Origin: Aeromicrobium massiliense JC14
Lineage (GTDB): Bacteria; Actinomycetota; Actinomycetes; Propionibacteriales; Nocardioidaceae
Assembly: GCF_000312105.1 (NCBI RefSeq)
Contig: NZ_HE978636.1
Coordinates: 1,013,141-1,077,140, forward strand
Length of the DNA stretch: 64,000 bases
Direction of reading: 5' to 3'
The notes beneath the pieces were generated by a model, which saw only the letters and a list, made by a program, of their open reading frames with translations, was not told where the DNA came from and made no database searches. Of this stretch, positions 1 through 10,380 are shown piece after piece; within the stretch, counting starts at the first letter, position 1, and every line of letters starts with the position of its first letter. A program made the translations under genes and the position numbers.

Positions 1-705
1 GCCCCGGCGTCGCAGCCGAGCTCTCGGCCCGCGGCCACGCCGGAGCCGAGCCCGACCCCGGCGCCGGCTCCGACGCCCGAGCCGGCGCCCTCGCCCGAGC
101 CCGTCGTCTCGCCGGAGCCGCCGGCGACCCCGGAGCCCACGCCCTCGCCGACCCCGGAGCCCTCGGCACCGCCGGCCACGGGCGCCCCGGCGCTGTCCGA
201 CGTGCGCCGGCTGTGGCCCGACGTGCTGGCCAAGGTCGAGCAGCTGCGCCGGTTCACCTGGATCATGCTGAGCCAGAACGCCCAGGTGGTCGGGGTCGAC
301 GACGGCACCGTCACGATCGGCCTGGTCAACGGCGGCGCCCGCGACTCCTTCCTCAACAGCAAGTCCGACGAGGTGCTGCAGCGGGCGCTGTCCGACGTCC
401 TGGGCGTGCAGTGGCGCGTCGACGCGGTCATCGATCCCGGTGCCACGCCGGGGGCCGGTGTGCCCGAGCCCGCGGCCGCGGCACCGTCCGCGCCGCCGGT
501 CGAGCGTCCCCGGGGCGTTACCGCTCCGCCCGAGGTGCACCAGGCGCTGCAGCAGGCCCCGACCGAGGCGCCGACGGCCGCCGACATCGACGCCTCGGCC
601 TCGCTCAACGACCCCGAGCTGGAGACCGAGAACCTCGATCCCGAGGCCCTGCTCTCGCGCGAGCTCGGGGCCGAGGTCATCGAGGAGATCCCCTCGGACC
701 AGTGA
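1..705 (+). CDS. dnaX: DNA polymerase III subunit gamma/tau, C-terminal part (partial)
   Basis: This is the 3' end of the clamp-loader subunit gene; the AAA+ domain lies before the window. The first ~65 codons are an extreme Pro/Ala/Glu/Thr linker. A folded segment follows with the actinobacterial DnaX signature (RRLWPDVLAKVEQLRRFTW, then SQNAQVVGVDDG and GARDSFL). The last ~80 residues are another Pro/Ala-rich and acidic tail. In the replisome, gamma/tau loads beta clamps and tethers polymerase and helicase. The TGA stop overlaps the GTG start of the pab fusion by 4 bp (GTGA), so the two genes are probably translationally coupled. The identification rests on recalled family sequences. Confidence 0.9.
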   Translation, partial: APASQPSSRPAATPEPSPTPAPAPTPEPAPSPEPVVSPEPPATPEPTPSPTPEPSAPPATGAPALSDVRRLWPDVLAKVEQLRRFTWIMLSQNAQVVGVDDGTVTIGLVNGGARDSFLNSKSDEVLQRALSDVLGVQWRVDAVIDPGATPGAGVPEPAAAAPSAPPVERPRGVTAPPEVHQALQQAPTEAPTAADIDASASLNDPELETENLDPEALLSRELGAEVIEEIPSDQ

Positions 706-3344
706 GCGCCGTCGCCGCGTCCCAGGTGCGGCGCCGCCGGCTCGACCTGGGCGACGACCCGCTCGACGTCCTGCGCCGCCTGCGCGGCCAGGCCCGGGTG
801 GTCGCGCTCATGGGGTCGTGGGCGGCGGGCGACGTGCTCTCCTTCGACCCGCTGCACGTGCTCGGAGCCGACGACGACCCGTTCGACCTCTGGTCCCCGC
901 CGGTCGTGGCCGAGCGCGGCGGGTTCGGTGGCGGCTGGATCGGCGTGTGGGGCTACCAGCTCGGCCGCCGGCTGGAGCGGCTCGGCGAGCAGCCGCCCCG
1001 GCCCGTTCCGCAGCCCGACCACCGGCTCGGCTTCTACGACCGGGTGCTGCGCCACCACGACGGATGCTGGTGGTTCGAGCAGCTGGCCGGCCTGGTCGAC
1101 GACGACGAGCAGGCACGGCGCGAGGCCGCGTTCCTCGCCGTCCTGGACCGCCCGGCCGAGGCTCGCCCGGTGCACGTGGGCGCGATGGCGATGACGCCCA
1201 CGCCGGCCGAGCACCGCGCCGCCGTGCAACGGGTCCGCGAGCACGTGGCCGCCGGCGACGTCTTCCAGGTCAACCTCACCGCCCGGCTCGAGGCCCCGTT
1301 CGCCGGCGACCCGCTCGACCTGTTCGCCCGCGGCGTCGAGGCGCTCGACCCGGCCTACGCCGCGTTCGTCGACGCCCCCGAGGGCGCCGCCGTCAGCCTG
1401 TCGCCGGAGCTGTTCCTCCGTCGCACCGGCGACCGGGTGCTCACCAGCCCGATCAAGGGCACGGCCCCGCTCTCGGCCGACCCCGCCGCGCTCGTCGCCT
1501 CGGCGAAGGACCGGGCCGAGAACGTGATGATCGTCGACCTCATGCGCAACGACCTCGGCCGCGTCGCGACGCCCGGCACCGTGCGCGTGCCCTCGCTCGT
1601 CCGGGCCGAGCGGCACGCGGTGTGGCACCTGGTCTCCGACGTCGTGGCGACGCTGCCGCGCGGAACGACCGACGGCGACCTGCTGCGCGCCACGTTCCCG
1701 CCCGGTTCGGTCACCGGGGCGCCGAAGGTGCGGGCGATGCAGCTGGTCGACCAGCTCGAGCCCACGGCGCGCGAGGCGTACACCGGGGCGATCGGCCACG
1801 TGAGCCCCGTGGCCGGGCTCGAGCTCAACGTCGCGATCCGGACGTTCGAGGTCGCCGGCGACCGCGTGTGGCTGGGGGTGGGCGGCGGCATCGTGCACGA
1901 CTCCGACCCGCAGGCCGAGTACGCCGAGTGCCTGGTCAAGGCGCGGCCCCTGGTCGAGGCGGTCGGCGGCACGCTGCCGCTCGACGCGTCGGTGCCGGCG
2001 GGGCCGCCGCCCGTCCGGCTGGAGCGGCCGCGGGCTTGGCGGCCCGACCTCGCCTGGGGCGTCTTCGAGACGATGCTCGTCGTCGACGGCCACGTCGCCC
2101 ACCTCGACGAGCACCTGGCCCGGCTCGCGACCAGCGTGCGCGAGGTGCTCGGGGCGTCGGTGGGTGCCGACGTGGAGGTCGCCGTCCGGTCCCGGGCCGC
2201 GGGGCTGTCCGGCCGGCACCGGCTGCGGGTCGACGCCCGGCCGGCGGACGCCCGGGTGAGCTTCCTGGTCTCGTCGGAGCCGCTCGGCGAGACCGCCCCG
2301 GCCTGGGTGCTGACGCCCCGGGTCGTCCCCGGCGGGCTCGGCGCGCACAAGTGGGCCGACCGTTCCGCGCTGTCCGCGCCCACCTCGCCCGAGCGCGACG
2401 ACCTCGTGCTCGACGCCGACGGCAGCGTGCTGGAGGCCGGCCGCGCCGCGCTGGCCCTGGTCATGGACGACGGCGTGCACGTCCCGCCGCTCGACGGCCG
2501 GCTGCTGCCGAGCACCACGCGCGCACGGCTGCTGGCCCGGCTGCGGCGCACCGGGGTGCCGGTGCACGAGCGCCGCCTGACGCTCGCGGACGTCGCCGTC
2601 GCCCGTGAGGTGCTGGTCGCGAACGCCCTGCGCGGCGTCGTGCCGGTGGTCGAGGTCGTCGGCGTCGGACGCTGGACGCCCGGTCCGCTGGCCGTCGAGC
2701 TGGCCCGGCCCGAGCAGGAGCGGCGCACGGCCGAGGCCCGGCAGGCAGCGGCGCCGGACGCGCGCGTGCTCGTCGTCGACAACTACGACTCGTTCGTCTA
2801 CAACCTCGTGCAGCACGTCCGCGAGCTCGGCGCGGCGACGACGGTCGTCCGGCACGACGCCGAGCGGGTCGACCGGCTCGCGGACGCCTGTCTCGACGGC
2901 ACGTACACGCACCTGCTGGTCTCGCCCGGCCCCGGAGGCCCTGCCGAGGCCGGCGTCAGCGTCGAGCTCGTCCGCCGCGTCGGCGCCCACCGGCCGACGC
3001 TGGGCGTCTGCCTCGGGCACCAGGTCATCGCCGAGGCCTACGGGGCCCGGGTGGTCCGTGCGCCCGACGTCGTGCACGGCAAGGCGTCGCTGGTCCACCA
3101 CGACGGCCTGGGCGTCCACGCCGGCCTGGCCAGCCCGCTGCTCGTCGGGCGCTACCACTCGCTGGTCGTCGACGAGGCCAGCCTGCCGCCCGAGCTGGAG
3201 GTGACGAGCCGCACCGCGTCCGGCGTCGTCATGGGCCTGCGGCACCGGGTGCACCCGGTCGAGGGCGTCCAGTGGCACCCCGAGTCGGTGCTCAGCCCCA
3301 CCGGACGCCAGGTGCTCGCCCGCTTCCTGGCCGGGCAGGACTAG
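702..3344 (+). CDS. Three-domain aminodeoxychorismate synthase/lyase fusion (PabB-PabC-PabA)
   Basis: An 880-residue protein carrying all three steps from chorismate to p-aminobenzoate for folate. Residues ~1-425 are a chorismate-binding PabB domain; PIKGT with Lys252 is the aminodeoxychorismate synthase signature, as opposed to PIAGT in anthranilate synthase. Residues ~440-665 are a class IV aminotransferase-fold lyase (PabC), with Lys550 (AHKWADRS) as the likely PLP lysine. Residues ~685-880 are a glutamine amidotransferase (PabA) with Cys770 (GVCLGHQ), His859 and Glu861 (WHPES). The open frame extends further upstream, but GTG 702 overlapping the dnaX stop and the start of PabB-like sequence set the start. 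PabA-PabB and PabB-PabC fusions are common; all three in one chain, in this order, is less usual. The cytosolic role is a strong inference. Confidence 0.9.
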   Translation: MSAVAASQVRRRRLDLGDDPLDVLRRLRGQARVVALMGSWAAGDVLSFDPLHVLGADDDPFDLWSPPVVAERGGFGGGWIGVWGYQLGRRLERLGEQPPRPVPQPDHRLGFYDRVLRHHDGCWWFEQLAGLVDDDEQARREAAFLAVLDRPAEARPVHVGAMAMTPTPAEHRAAVQRVREHVAAGDVFQVNLTARLEAPFAGDPLDLFARGVEALDPAYAAFVDAPEGAAVSLSPELFLRRTGDRVLTSPIKGTAPLSADPAALVASAKDRAENVMIVDLMRNDLGRVATPGTVRVPSLVRAERHAVWHLVSDVVATLPRGTTDGDLLRATFPPGSVTGAPKVRAMQLVDQLEPTAREAYTGAIGHVSPVAGLELNVAIRTFEVAGDRVWLGVGGGIVHDSDPQAEYAECLVKARPLVEAVGGTLPLDASVPAGPPPVRLERPRAWRPDLAWGVFETMLVVDGHVAHLDEHLARLATSVREVLGASVGADVEVAVRSRAAGLSGRHRLRVDARPADARVSFLVSSEPLGETAPAWVLTPRVVPGGLGAHKWADRSALSAPTSPERDDLVLDADGSVLEAGRAALALVMDDGVHVPPLDGRLLPSTTRARLLARLRRTGVPVHERRLTLADVAVAREVLVANALRGVVPVVEVVGVGRWTPGPLAVELARPEQERRTAEARQAAAPDARVLVVDNYDSFVYNLVQHVRELGAATTVVRHDAERVDRLADACLDGTYTHLLVSPGPGGPAEAGVSVELVRRVGAHRPTLGVCLGHQVIAEAYGARVVRAPDVVHGKASLVHHDGLGVHAGLASPLLVGRYHSLVVDEASLPPELEVTSRTASGVVMGLRHRVHPVEGVQWHPESVLSPTGRQVLARFLAGQD

Positions 3345-3346
3345 CG

Positions 3347-3586
3347 GTGGACCCCGGACGCCGGAAGGTCGAGACCCGTGAGGCGGCCTACGTCCGCGTG
3401 GGGGAGCGGCTGGTCGATGCCGACGGCGTCCAGCACGAGGTGCTCGAGGTCGTCCGGCACGGTTCCGACGGCATCACGCTCCTGCTGGGCCGGCGGCACG
3501 GCGACGAGGTGCGCGAGGTCGTCCGTCGCGAGCTCGGTCCGGACGAGCCGGTCCGCGTGCGGGTGGAGGTCGGTTCCACCGGCTAG
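3347..3586 (+). CDS. Small hypothetical protein (79 aa)
   Basis: GTG at 3347 lies 2 bp after the pab fusion stop, so it is probably co-transcribed. The product is highly charged and looks like a small beta-rich domain (alternating VRVGERLVDADG, EVLEVV, ITLLLG, VRVRVEVG). It has no signal peptide, membrane segment or cysteines. I do not recognise the family. The reading frame has typical high-GC third-position bias and is in operon spacing, which supports a real gene, but it could be spurious. Confidence 0.55.
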   Translation: MDPGRRKVETREAAYVRVGERLVDADGVQHEVLEVVRHGSDGITLLLGRRHGDEVREVVRRELGPDEPVRVRVEVGSTG

Positions 3587-3642
3587 TCGGGCAGGCCGAA
3601 GCGCCCCGGTCCGGTCCGCGCGCGTGCTACGTTCCGCGGAAC

Positions 3643-3658
3643 TGTGAGGAGCGTCACA
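3643..3658. promoter_or_regulatory. Perfect CRP-type palindrome over the ribosome binding site of the amidohydrolase gene
   Basis: TGTGA-GGAGCG-TCACA matches the CRP/GlxR half-sites exactly. It covers the Shine-Dalgarno GAGGAG and the first base of the ATG. A -10-like TACGTT lies at 3628-3633. Binding here would be expected to block expression. A crp gene is present at 21.9 kb. The match may be partly fortuitous because the ribosome site supplies some of it. Confidence 0.45.
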
Positions 3659-5457
3659 TGGACCTGGACCTGATCGTCAGCGGCGGCACCGTCTTCGACG
3701 GCACCGGAGCCCCCGGACGTCGCGCGGACGTCGGCATCAAGGACGGCCGCGTCGTCACCGTCAGCGACGTCCCGCTCGAGCCGGGTACCGGCACGCGGGT
3801 CGTCGATGCCACCGGACGCTGGGTCACCCCCGGCTTCGTCGACGCCCACACGCACTACGACGCCGAGCTCGTCGTCGCCCCCGGCCTGCACGAGTCGGTG
3901 CGCCACGGCGTCACCAGCGTGCTCATCGGCAACTGCTCGATCTCGGCGGTCTACTCCAGTCCGGTGGACGTCGCCGACCTGTTCAGCCGGGTCGAGGCGC
4001 TGCCCCGCCCGGCCGTGCTCGCGGCGCTCGAGGAGCGCAAGACCTGGAGCACGCCGGCCCAGTGGCGCGAGGCGCTCGAGGCGTCCGCCATGGGCCCGCA
4101 CGTGGCCTCGTTCCTGGGCCACTCGGACGTGCGCGGCAGCGTCATGGGCCTGGGCCGCGCGACCGACCCGGACCAGAAGGCGACCAAGGCCGACATGCGC
4201 GAGGTGGAGCGCCGCCTGGAGGAGGCGCTCGACGAGGGCTTCCTCGGCATCTCGACCATGACGAACCCGTGGGACAAGCTCGACGGCGACCGCTACCGCT
4301 CCCGCTCGCTGCCCTCGACGTACGCGTCGTGGAAGGAGTTCCGCCGCATCAGCCGCATCCTGCGCCGTCGCGGCCGCGTGCTCCAGGGGGTCCCCAACCT
4401 GAACAAGAAGTACGACGTGGCGTTCTACCTGGCCACGAGCACCGGGCTGGGCCGCAAGCCGCTGCGGGTCTCGCTGCTGTCGGCCGCCGACACGAAGGCC
4501 GAGCCGTGGGTGCGCCGCATCTTCGGCCCGCTCGCGTTCCTGGCCAACCGGGTCGGCCGCGGCCGGTTCGTCTGGCAGCACCTGCCCACGACGTTCAAGG
4601 TGTGGGCCGACGGCATCGACCTGGTCGTCTTCGAGGAGTTCGGGTCGGGCCGTGAGGCGCTGCACCTGCGCGACGAGATGCGCAGCGAGCTGCTGCAGGA
4701 CGAGGCGTACCGCCGCTGGTTCCGGCACGACTTCGACAAGCGGTTCTCGCCGCGGGTCTGGCACCGCGACTTCGACGACGCCGAGATCACCGAGTGCCCG
4801 GACACGTCCCTGATCGGCCGCACGATCGGCGACGTCGCCCGCGAGCGCGGCGTGCACGCCGTCGACTGCTACCTCGACCTCGTCGTCGCCCACGGCACCG
4901 ACCTGCGCTGGACGACGCCCATCGCCAACACCCGCGCGAAGGTGCAGGAGAAGCTGCTCAACACCCCCGGCGTCACGATCGGGTTCTCCGACGCGGGCGC
5001 GCACCTGCGCAACATGGCGTTCTACAACTTCGGCATCTGCCTGCTCCGCAAGGTCCACGAGGCCCAGCGCACCCGCAAGCCGTTCATGACCGTGGAGCGC
5101 GCGGTGCACAAGCTGACCGGCGAGCTGGCCGACTTCTACGGCATCGACGCCGGACGCCTGGTCGAGGGCGCCCGCGCCGACCTCGTCGTCGTCGACCCGC
5201 GCGGCCTGGACGCGTCCGTCGACGGCTACCACGAGGCCGTCTTCGAGGAGCTCGGCGGACTCAGCCGCATGGTCAACCGCAACGACGCCGCCGTCCACGC
5301 CACCGTCGTCTCCGGCACCGTGGTGTGGGAGGCCGGCGAGTTCGCCGAGGGCTACGGACGTGACTTCGCCACCGGACGCTTCCTGCCCGCCGGGCAGGAG
5401 GCGCCGATGCGCAAGCGCCCGGTGGCCTCGCCCGCGCGGGTCGCGGCCGGAGCCTGA
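3658..5457 (+). CDS. N-acyl-D-amino-acid deacylase family amidohydrolase
   Basis: A 599-residue metal-dependent amidohydrolase of the D-aminoacylase type, which hydrolyses N-acyl-D-amino acids or related amides in the cytosol. The N-terminal strand IVSGGTVFDGTG and VDAHTHYD with His64/His66 are the usual metal ligands. IGNCSIS and GISTMTNPW match the family body, and SDAGAHL supplies the likely catalytic Asp445. The C-terminal ADLVVVDP is the returning beta-sandwich. The ATG has a strong GAGGAG site. There is no signal peptide. No peptide or D-amino-acid genes adjoin, so the substrate is unknown. It may also belong to the loosely annotated amidohydrolase family 3. Confidence 0.85.
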   Translation: MDLDLIVSGGTVFDGTGAPGRRADVGIKDGRVVTVSDVPLEPGTGTRVVDATGRWVTPGFVDAHTHYDAELVVAPGLHESVRHGVTSVLIGNCSISAVYSSPVDVADLFSRVEALPRPAVLAALEERKTWSTPAQWREALEASAMGPHVASFLGHSDVRGSVMGLGRATDPDQKATKADMREVERRLEEALDEGFLGISTMTNPWDKLDGDRYRSRSLPSTYASWKEFRRISRILRRRGRVLQGVPNLNKKYDVAFYLATSTGLGRKPLRVSLLSAADTKAEPWVRRIFGPLAFLANRVGRGRFVWQHLPTTFKVWADGIDLVVFEEFGSGREALHLRDEMRSELLQDEAYRRWFRHDFDKRFSPRVWHRDFDDAEITECPDTSLIGRTIGDVARERGVHAVDCYLDLVVAHGTDLRWTTPIANTRAKVQEKLLNTPGVTIGFSDAGAHLRNMAFYNFGICLLRKVHEAQRTRKPFMTVERAVHKLTGELADFYGIDAGRLVEGARADLVVVDPRGLDASVDGYHEAVFEELGGLSRMVNRNDAAVHATVVSGTVVWEAGEFAEGYGRDFATGRFLPAGQEAPMRKRPVASPARVAAGA

Positions 5458-5473
5458 CCCGCGCGGGCGTCGC

Positions 5474-6763
5474 TCAGCGGCGTCCGCCCGGGAGCCGGCC
5501 CGGCAGCAGCCGGCGGTCCACGTCCAGCGGCCGGGCCAGGTCGATCGTGATGAGCTCGTTGACGTCCGCGACGTCGGCGCCGCGACCGCCCGTCGCCGGG
5601 AAGTTGTTGTCGTTGAGCACCGCGATCGTGTCGCGGTCGATCAGCTCGACGTCCTCGATCGTCACGTAGGGCAGCGCGAACGTGCGGCCGAAGCCGCCGA
5701 CGCGGTGCGGGTCGGGCAGGTCGAGCAGGTCCACCAGCTCGCGCTTGTCGACGTAGCCGTCGCGGTCGCGGTCGCGCAGGTCGACCAGGAACACCTTCTT
5801 GAAGCGGGCGGCGGCACCGGACAGGTTGTCGCGCTCCACGACCAGCAGCTGGTGGGCGTTCACGGCGATCGCGTCGCCGATGGCGTGCTCGGGGGCTTCG
5901 AGCCGGTAGCGGTCGAACGCGCCGGTGAACCGGGCGCCGTGGCGGCCGAGTCGCACGTCGTAGATGCGCAGGTCGAATGCGCGTCCGGCCGCCTTGTCCT
6001 CGGCCGTGCTGCCCTCGAGCATCGGCAGCAGGCGCGTGCCGTCGGGCGTGATGGCCATGCCCTCGAAGCCCTTCGAGTCGGCCAGGTTCGGGGTCGCCGC
6101 GCCTAGCAGCGGGCTCGACGGCGACGTCACGCCCGGCGTCGCGACGGGCGCCTCGAGCAGCCGGCCGCGGGCGTCGGTGTGCAGCAGGAACGGGCCGAGC
6201 TCGTCGCCGAACCAGAACGTCCCGTCGCCGGCGACCTGCATCGACTCGACGTCGAAGTCCCAGCCGGTGAGCACCCGGTCGTCCGCGGGACAGGCGTAGC
6301 CGGCGGGCAGGTCGGTGGACGCGTCACACCCGCCGTCGCGCCACAGCGTCCACGGCACGTGGCCGCGCGGGTCGGACAGGGTGAAGCCGCCGGGCAGGAC
6401 GCGCGTGCGGCCGTCGCGTCCGGGCTTCACACGGTGGACGCGGAGCTGGAAGTCGCGGCTGTTGGCCTTGGTGCCGAAGCCGTTGTCGCTCATCGTCAGG
6501 TAGCTGCCGTCGCCGAGCGCGTGCACGCCCGAGAAGCCCTGCACCGGCTGGCCCGGGAACGGCGCGGCCGGGTTGCCGGTGAAGAAGCCGGACGGCTCGC
6601 TGCCCGGCACGAAGGTCTGGGCGGGCAGCACCGAGCGGCTGGCCAGGTGCGTCTCGCGATGGTGGTCGTGGTGCCGTTCGCGGTCGGGCGTCGCCCCCGC
6701 CGGCGCGGCGAGCGTGAGGGCGAGCAGCGCGGCGGTGCCGGCTCCCAGCATGGTTCGGTTCAT
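5474..6763 (-). CDS. Secreted esterase-like phytase-family protein with an EF-hand loop
   Basis: A 429-residue exported protein. The signal peptide is MNRT followed by a hydrophobic stretch ending APAGA. The mature part has the phytase-like/esterase-like pattern: SGVHALGDGSYLTMSDNGFG, FDVESMQ, FWFGDELGPFLLH, ADSKGFEGMAITPDG, then YVTIEDVELID and VLNDNNFPAT near the end. DRDRDGYVDKREL is a textbook 12-residue EF-hand calcium loop. The start is the ATG preceding the signal peptide, with AGGGGG upstream; the open frame reaches 31 codons further but lacks a signal there. Members are thought to be extracellular phosphoesterases, and the substrate is unproven. It converges with the amidohydrolase gene, with only 16 bp between the stops. 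Confidence 0.8.
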   Translation of the reverse strand: MNRTMLGAGTAALLALTLAAPAGATPDRERHHDHHRETHLASRSVLPAQTFVPGSEPSGFFTGNPAAPFPGQPVQGFSGVHALGDGSYLTMSDNGFGTKANSRDFQLRVHRVKPGRDGRTRVLPGGFTLSDPRGHVPWTLWRDGGCDASTDLPAGYACPADDRVLTGWDFDVESMQVAGDGTFWFGDELGPFLLHTDARGRLLEAPVATPGVTSPSSPLLGAATPNLADSKGFEGMAITPDGTRLLPMLEGSTAEDKAAGRAFDLRIYDVRLGRHGARFTGAFDRYRLEAPEHAIGDAIAVNAHQLLVVERDNLSGAAARFKKVFLVDLRDRDRDGYVDKRELVDLLDLPDPHRVGGFGRTFALPYVTIEDVELIDRDTIAVLNDNNFPATGGRGADVADVNELITIDLARPLDVDRRLLPGRLPGGRR

Positions 6764-6931
6764 CGTTCCCCCTGGAGTGCCCCGGCCCGGGTGGCCGACG
6801 GGCTCCTCGAGCCAAGCGCCCCGCGGTGGCCCGCCCGTGGCCCCGGCGTGACGCACCGGTGAACCCTCGTCGCGTGACCTCGGGACTGCCCCCGGCTGCT
6901 GGCAGACTCCGCCGACGGGGGAAGGAGCGCC
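6764..6931. other. Divergent intergenic region between the phytase-like gene and the small membrane protein
   Basis: 168 bp that must hold both divergent promoters. It contains the two ribosome sites (AGGGGG for the minus gene, AAGGAG for the plus gene). I see no convincing -10 hexamer, repeat or RNA structure. Confidence 0.4.
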
Positions 6932-7330
6932 ATGGCTGCACGGCTGCGGTGGTGGGTCGCGGTGCTGCTGTCCCTCGCCCTGCCGGTGCTGGTGTGGGTC
7001 GTGGTGGGTCTCGCGAGCGACGGTGACGTCGGACCCGGGCGAGCGATCGCACTGGCGCCGGCGGTGGGCGCGGCCCTGTGCCTCGCCCTTGCCGTGACCG
7101 GTCCTCGGCCGGCGAGCCCGCTGCTGGTCGTCGCGGCGATGGGCTGGGCCGCCGTGCTGGTGGCCTTCCGGTGGTCCGACGACGGTGGCACGTCGATCGG
7201 TCTGGGTGCCGTGATGATCGGCGGCCTCGGCGTCGCCGCCGGCTTCACCCTCCCGGCGATGCTCGTCCCACCGCGACCGAGCGCGCCCGACCCGCGCGGC
7301 GGCGAGGCCGGACAGCCAGCGGCGGACTAG
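6932..7330 (+). CDS. Small membrane protein (132 aa)
   Basis: Begins ATG after AAGGAG. Four hydrophobic segments are visible: residues ~7-27 ([20 protein letters not shown]), ~37-56, ~63-80 and ~88-110. The tail is short, Pro/Arg-rich and hydrophilic. There are no catalytic motifs, and I do not recognise the family. It lies 11 bp before recR and may be transcribed with it, although recR also has its own -10-like TAGGCT overlapping this stop. Confidence 0.7.
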   Translation: MAARLRWWVAVLLSLALPVLVWVVVGLASDGDVGPGRAIALAPAVGAALCLALAVTGPRPASPLLVVAAMGWAAVLVAFRWSDDGGTSIGLGAVMIGGLGVAAGFTLPAMLVPPRPSAPDPRGGEAGQPAAD

Positions 7331-7341
7331 GCTGGAGGCCT

Positions 7342-7962
7342 ATGTACGACGGCGTGATCCAGGACCTCATCGACGAGCTCGGAAGTCTTCCCGGCGTCGG
7401 CCCCAAGAGTGCGCAGCGCATCGCGTTCCACCTGCTCGACGCCGACCCCGAGGACGTCCGGCGGTTCGCTGCTGTCCTGGTGCAGGTCAAGGAGAAGGTC
7501 CACTTCTGCACGATCTGCGGCAACGTCACCGAGGACACCGAGTGCCGCATCTGCGCCGACCCGCGCCGTGACCCGTCGGTGCTGTGCGTGGTCGAGGAGA
7601 GCAAGGACATCCTGGCCATCGAGCGCACCCGGGAGTTCCGCGGCCGCTACCACGTGCTCGGCGGCGCGATCAGCCCGATCGCCGGCATCGGCCCCGACCA
7701 GCTGCGCATCCGCGAGCTGCTCCAGCGCCTCGGCGACGGCACGGTCACCGAGGTCATCATCGCCACCGACCCGAACCTCGAGGGCGAGGCGACGGCCACC
7801 TACCTGCTGCGCATGCTGGCGCCGCTCGGCATGCGGGTGAGCAAGCTGGCCAGTGGCCTGCCCGTCGGTGGCGACCTGGAGTACGCCGACGAGGTCACCC
7901 TCGGCCGCGCCTTCGAGGGACGTCTCTCGGTCGGCGGCGCCCCGGCCGAGCCGCGTCCCTGA
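7342..7962 (+). CDS. recR: Recombination mediator protein RecR
   Basis: A 206-residue RecFOR-pathway protein that helps load RecA at gaps. It has all the diagnostic parts: the helix-hairpin-helix [17 protein letters not shown], a zinc finger with two CxxC pairs ([16 protein letters not shown]), and a Toprim domain ([30 protein letters not shown]). ATG 7342 is set by GGAGG just upstream. In most bacteria recR directly follows dnaX and ybaB; here about 6.6 kb of other genes intervene and no ybaB is seen. Confidence 0.97.
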   Translation: MYDGVIQDLIDELGSLPGVGPKSAQRIAFHLLDADPEDVRRFAAVLVQVKEKVHFCTICGNVTEDTECRICADPRRDPSVLCVVEESKDILAIERTREFRGRYHVLGGAISPIAGIGPDQLRIRELLQRLGDGTVTEVIIATDPNLEGEATATYLLRMLAPLGMRVSKLASGLPVGGDLEYADEVTLGRAFEGRLSVGGAPAEPRP

Positions 7963-8008
7963 CGTCCGCGGGCCGAGCGGTCCGGACGGTCGTCGGGCCC
8001 GGCGCGGT

Positions 8009-10377
<2,369 letters not shown>

Positions 10378-10380
10378 CGC

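Noticed and set aside
1..195. Separate proline-rich secreted protein at the window start
   Set aside because: It is in frame with the DnaX C-terminal domain and is the family's usual Pro/Ala linker.
3583..5298. 571-codon minus-strand frame opposite the amidohydrolase gene
   Set aside because: Low-complexity Val/Asp/Ala/Arg composition, no motifs, and full overlap with a gene having clear catalytic motifs.
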